A DNA stretch of 6,382 nucleotides from Anaerolineales bacterium (GTDB lineage Bacteria > Chloroflexota > Anaerolineae > Epilineales > JAANWY01): the NCBI GenBank assembly GCA_018263655.1, contig JAANWY010000077.1, positions 1 through 6,382 on the forward strand, in the 5' to 3' direction. Both the position numbers and the translations under genes were made by a program. How positions within the stretch are numbered: the stretch's first letter is position 1; every line of letters begins with the position of its first letter. Under the pieces are notes generated by a model. The model had not been told where the DNA came from, did no database searches, and saw nothing but the letters and a program-made list of their open reading frames with translations. Below, in pieces: positions 4,849-6,382 of the stretch.

Positions 4849-5949
4849 ATGTATCACAACAAGAGAATGATCGGCATCATCTGTCTATCGGTCCTCGTGT
4901 CCGTTTTTGTGCTCATCTCGCCTCTGCTGGCGACCGGAGCCGGCCTCTTTTCGAGAATCACGCCCAGCCGGCTCCAGGCCGGCACCATCACCGTCGCCGG
5001 CACCGTCACGGGACCTGCCGGCCCGGTCTCCGGCGTGTGGGTGGGTGTGGGGGCGCCGGAGGTCTGGCGCGAGACCACAACTGACGCCAGTGGCCGATAC
5101 AGCGTCTCCATCCAAACCGACGGCGAGCTGTGGATCCACGTCCGCCCCGACGTCGCCAGCCGGCTGACCCAGGCCAACGTCTGGATGAACGGCATCACCG
5201 CTGACGTCACGCAGAATTTCACCGTCACCAACGGCTATCTACTCAGCCCGCGACCGGTGGGCAGCGACGGTGCACCCATCGCCGGCGATCTGTGGCTCGA
5301 CGTGCAGCCGTTGCAGAACCCGCTGTTTGGCACCGAGTCATACAACCAGTGGTACAGTCTGGACTGGGACGACGTCACGCAGCGCCACCAGGCTGTGTTG
5401 CCCCCCGACGTCTACTACGTGACGGTCCGCCATCCGCCGGCCGGCTACTTCGACACCACACAGGCCTTCGACCTGCGCACCAGCGATGCAGAGGCTGACT
5501 TGCCCCTCAACACCTCATACGTTCACCCCATCCCCTACGATCCGCCAGACGCCGGCAAGATCAGCATCAGCGCGGTTGATGGATTGGGAGAAGCCACTAT
5601 CACCGGAGCAGCCGGCGCTGCCCTGCCCCTGGCCCACGTGCTGCTCGTCAATCTGAATTCCACCCACCAGGCTCATACCACCTCGGAGGCCGACGGCAGC
5701 TTCAGCGCCAGCATCTACGCACCGCCTGGCTCAGCCATCATGATCAAGCATGGCCCACCCGACGAGTGGCGCTGGCACGCCCTGGACGTGGGCGTCGCCG
5801 AAGGTGTAAATCCATACCCGGGCACAATCGTCAACGTGCCCCATACCCACACTGCCGGCCAGACCGAGTTGCCCTTTGCCGCTGCCGGCGGGCTCGACAT
5901 CCACGCCGATGACCCGGCCGACACCCGCAACTACGTTGGCGCGGCCTAG
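4849..5949 (+). CDS. Secreted Ig-like/carboxypeptidase-regulatory-like domain protein, ending at a likely premature TAG
   Basis: This 366-aa stretch starts at ATG with AGGGA (4837-4841) seven bases upstream. Residues 8-31 are a hydrophobic signal peptide/anchor (I-G-I-I-C-L-S-V-L-V-S-V-F-V-L-I). Residues 46-102 look like a carboxypeptidase-regulatory-like beta-sandwich (G-T-V-T-G-P-A-G-P-V-S-G-V followed by T-D-A-S-G-R-Y-S-V). Residues 236-304 form a second Ig-like unit (S-A-V-D-G-L-G-E-A-T-I-T-G-A-A-G-A then A-D-G-S-F-S-A-S-I). No enzymatic motif is visible; the protein is probably extracellular and structural or adhesive. The frame stops at TAG 5947-5949, but the same frame continues open with related composition to the window end, so the true protein was probably longer. 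It begins 19 bp after REP unit 5. Confidence 0.75.
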   Translation: MYHNKRMIGIICLSVLVSVFVLISPLLATGAGLFSRITPSRLQAGTITVAGTVTGPAGPVSGVWVGVGAPEVWRETTTDASGRYSVSIQTDGELWIHVRPDVASRLTQANVWMNGITADVTQNFTVTNGYLLSPRPVGSDGAPIAGDLWLDVQPLQNPLFGTESYNQWYSLDWDDVTQRHQAVLPPDVYYVTVRHPPAGYFDTTQAFDLRTSDAEADLPLNTSYVHPIPYDPPDAGKISISAVDGLGEATITGAAGAALPLAHVLLVNLNSTHQAHTTSEADGSFSASIYAPPGSAIMIKHGPPDEWRWHALDVGVAEGVNPYPGTIVNVPHTHTAGQTELPFAAAGGLDIHADDPADTRNYVGAA

Positions 5950-6171
5950 GCCATCACTGGCACCATCGCGCCGGCCACCGTCGACGGCGAGTGGACGCGC
6001 GCACTCACCGGTACCTACGATGGCGCCGTCGTGCCCGGCCTGTACCTGGGCGGTCTGAACTGGACCCACCCCGCGCTAGCCGATCTGGACAACGACGGCG
6101 ACCTGGACCTGGTGGTCGGCGAGCGATCCGGTCATCTTGTCCTGTACCGGAACACCTCTACGATCGTCCCT

Positions 6172-6357
6172 GCGCTCGCCGAGGGTCTCCCGACCGAGGC
6201 GAAGCAGGGCTCGACCTCTGCGCTCGCCGAGGGTCTCCTGACCGAGGCGAAGCAGGGCTCGACCTCTGCGCTCGCCGAGGGTCTCCTGACCGAGGCGAAG
6301 CAGGGCTCGACCTCTACGCTCGCCGAGGGTCTCCTGACCGAGGCGAAGCAGGGCTCG
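6172..6357 (+). repeat. 48-bp tandem repeat, 3.9 copies, in frame
   Basis: Copies start at 6172, 6220, 6268 and 6316; the last loses identity after 6357. They differ by only a few bases (CCGACC versus CTGACC in copy 1; ACGCTC for GCGCTC in copy 4). The period is 16 codons, so the reading frame is kept. Each copy contains a hairpin: TCGCC/GGCGA outside and GGTC/GACC inside a four-base loop (for example 6184-6195 in copy 1). The palindrome suggests a hairpin repeat that invaded a gene rather than an ordinary protein repeat. Confidence 0.9.
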
Positions 6358-6372
6358 GTCAGGAGACCTTCG
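6324..6372. repeat. 19-bp inverted repeat closing the 48-bp array
   Basis: Positions 6324-6342 in copy 4 reappear in reverse complement at 6354-6372 with 18 of 19 matches; the core is GGTCTCCTGACC versus GGTCAGGAGACC (6357-6368). The array therefore appears to switch orientation at the window edge, possibly the start of an inverted copy outside the window. Confidence 0.75.
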
Positions 6373-6382
6373 CCCAGCATTG

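Larger units (their letters stand above)
5950..6382 (+). pseudogene. In-frame continuation of the secreted protein after the TAG, with FG-GAP repeat; runs off the window
   Basis: No stop occurs in this frame from 5950 to the window edge. The peptide reads A-I-T-G-T-I-A-P-A-T-V-D-G-E-W, then an FG-GAP/VCBS-like calcium-binding repeat, A-D-L-D-N-D-G-D-L-D-L-V-V-G (6079-6120), followed by H-L-V-L-Y-R-N. FG-GAP repeats form beta-propeller blades in secreted proteins. There is no ribosome-binding site or good start after the TAG, so independent translation is unlikely. From 6172 the frame enters a 48-bp tandem repeat encoding A-L-A-E-G-L-L-T-E-A-K-Q-G-S-T-S. A single C-to-T change (CAG to TAG) would explain the interruption. 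Sequencing error and stop-codon readthrough are the alternatives. Confidence 0.7.

Noticed and set aside
6132..6380. Minus-strand repetitive frame of 82 codons at the window end
   Set aside because: It is the reverse reading of the 48-bp repeat array. The + frame is continuous with the FG-GAP motif upstream, so this strand is better treated as a shadow.

Overview
The window looks like a G+C-rich chromosomal segment of an uncultured or environmental bacterium, most plausibly of the phylum Chloroflexota (Anaerolineae-like). I infer this from the secreted proteins with a Y-V-P-L-V carboxyl tail, the Ig-like and FG-GAP domain style of the last gene, and the many palindromic repeats around a RAYT transposase. 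No rRNA or other marker gene is present, so the assignment is an inference. All supported genes are on the + strand.

Layout. Bases 1-149 hold the end of a DinB-like gene. Its stop codon lies in the first of seven perfect 15-bp tandem repeats (146-250). These run up to a zinc-finger protein of the plasmid pRiA4b ORF-3-like type (276-959). The 960-1267 gap carries a palindrome-rich, MITE-like insertion (about 1095-1213). It contains a canonical pair of opposed REP sequences (GTAG plus hairpin), and the insertion is bracketed by a 12-bp direct repeat that duplicates a possible -10 promoter box. Next come two exported proteins: a helical protein that may be related to zinc-dependent phospholipase C/P1 nuclease (1268-2404), and an alpha/beta hydrolase with an intact catalytic triad (2501-3652). 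Both end in the same heptapeptide, RVYVPLV.

The most striking part is 3688-4829, a REP/RAYT locus. Four tandem units of about 117 bp lead directly into the start of a 186-aa REP-associated tyrosine transposase (4163-4723), and a fifth unit follows its stop codon. Every unit is an inverted pair of 15-nt arms separated by exactly 68 nt. In the fifth unit the 68-nt interior has a different sequence, but hairpins sit at nearly the same positions. The units therefore look like a structured, length-constrained substrate or RNA rather than random duplications.

The window ends in a large secreted repeat protein (from 4849). Its frame is interrupted by one TAG at 5947-5949 and then continues open, through an FG-GAP calcium-binding repeat and a 48-bp in-frame tandem repeat, to the window edge. 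It is probably a recently broken gene, a sequencing error or a readthrough case. Overall, this is a stretch of cell-surface/secreted-protein genes repeatedly colonised by hairpin-forming repeats, together with the likely enzyme that moves one family of them.
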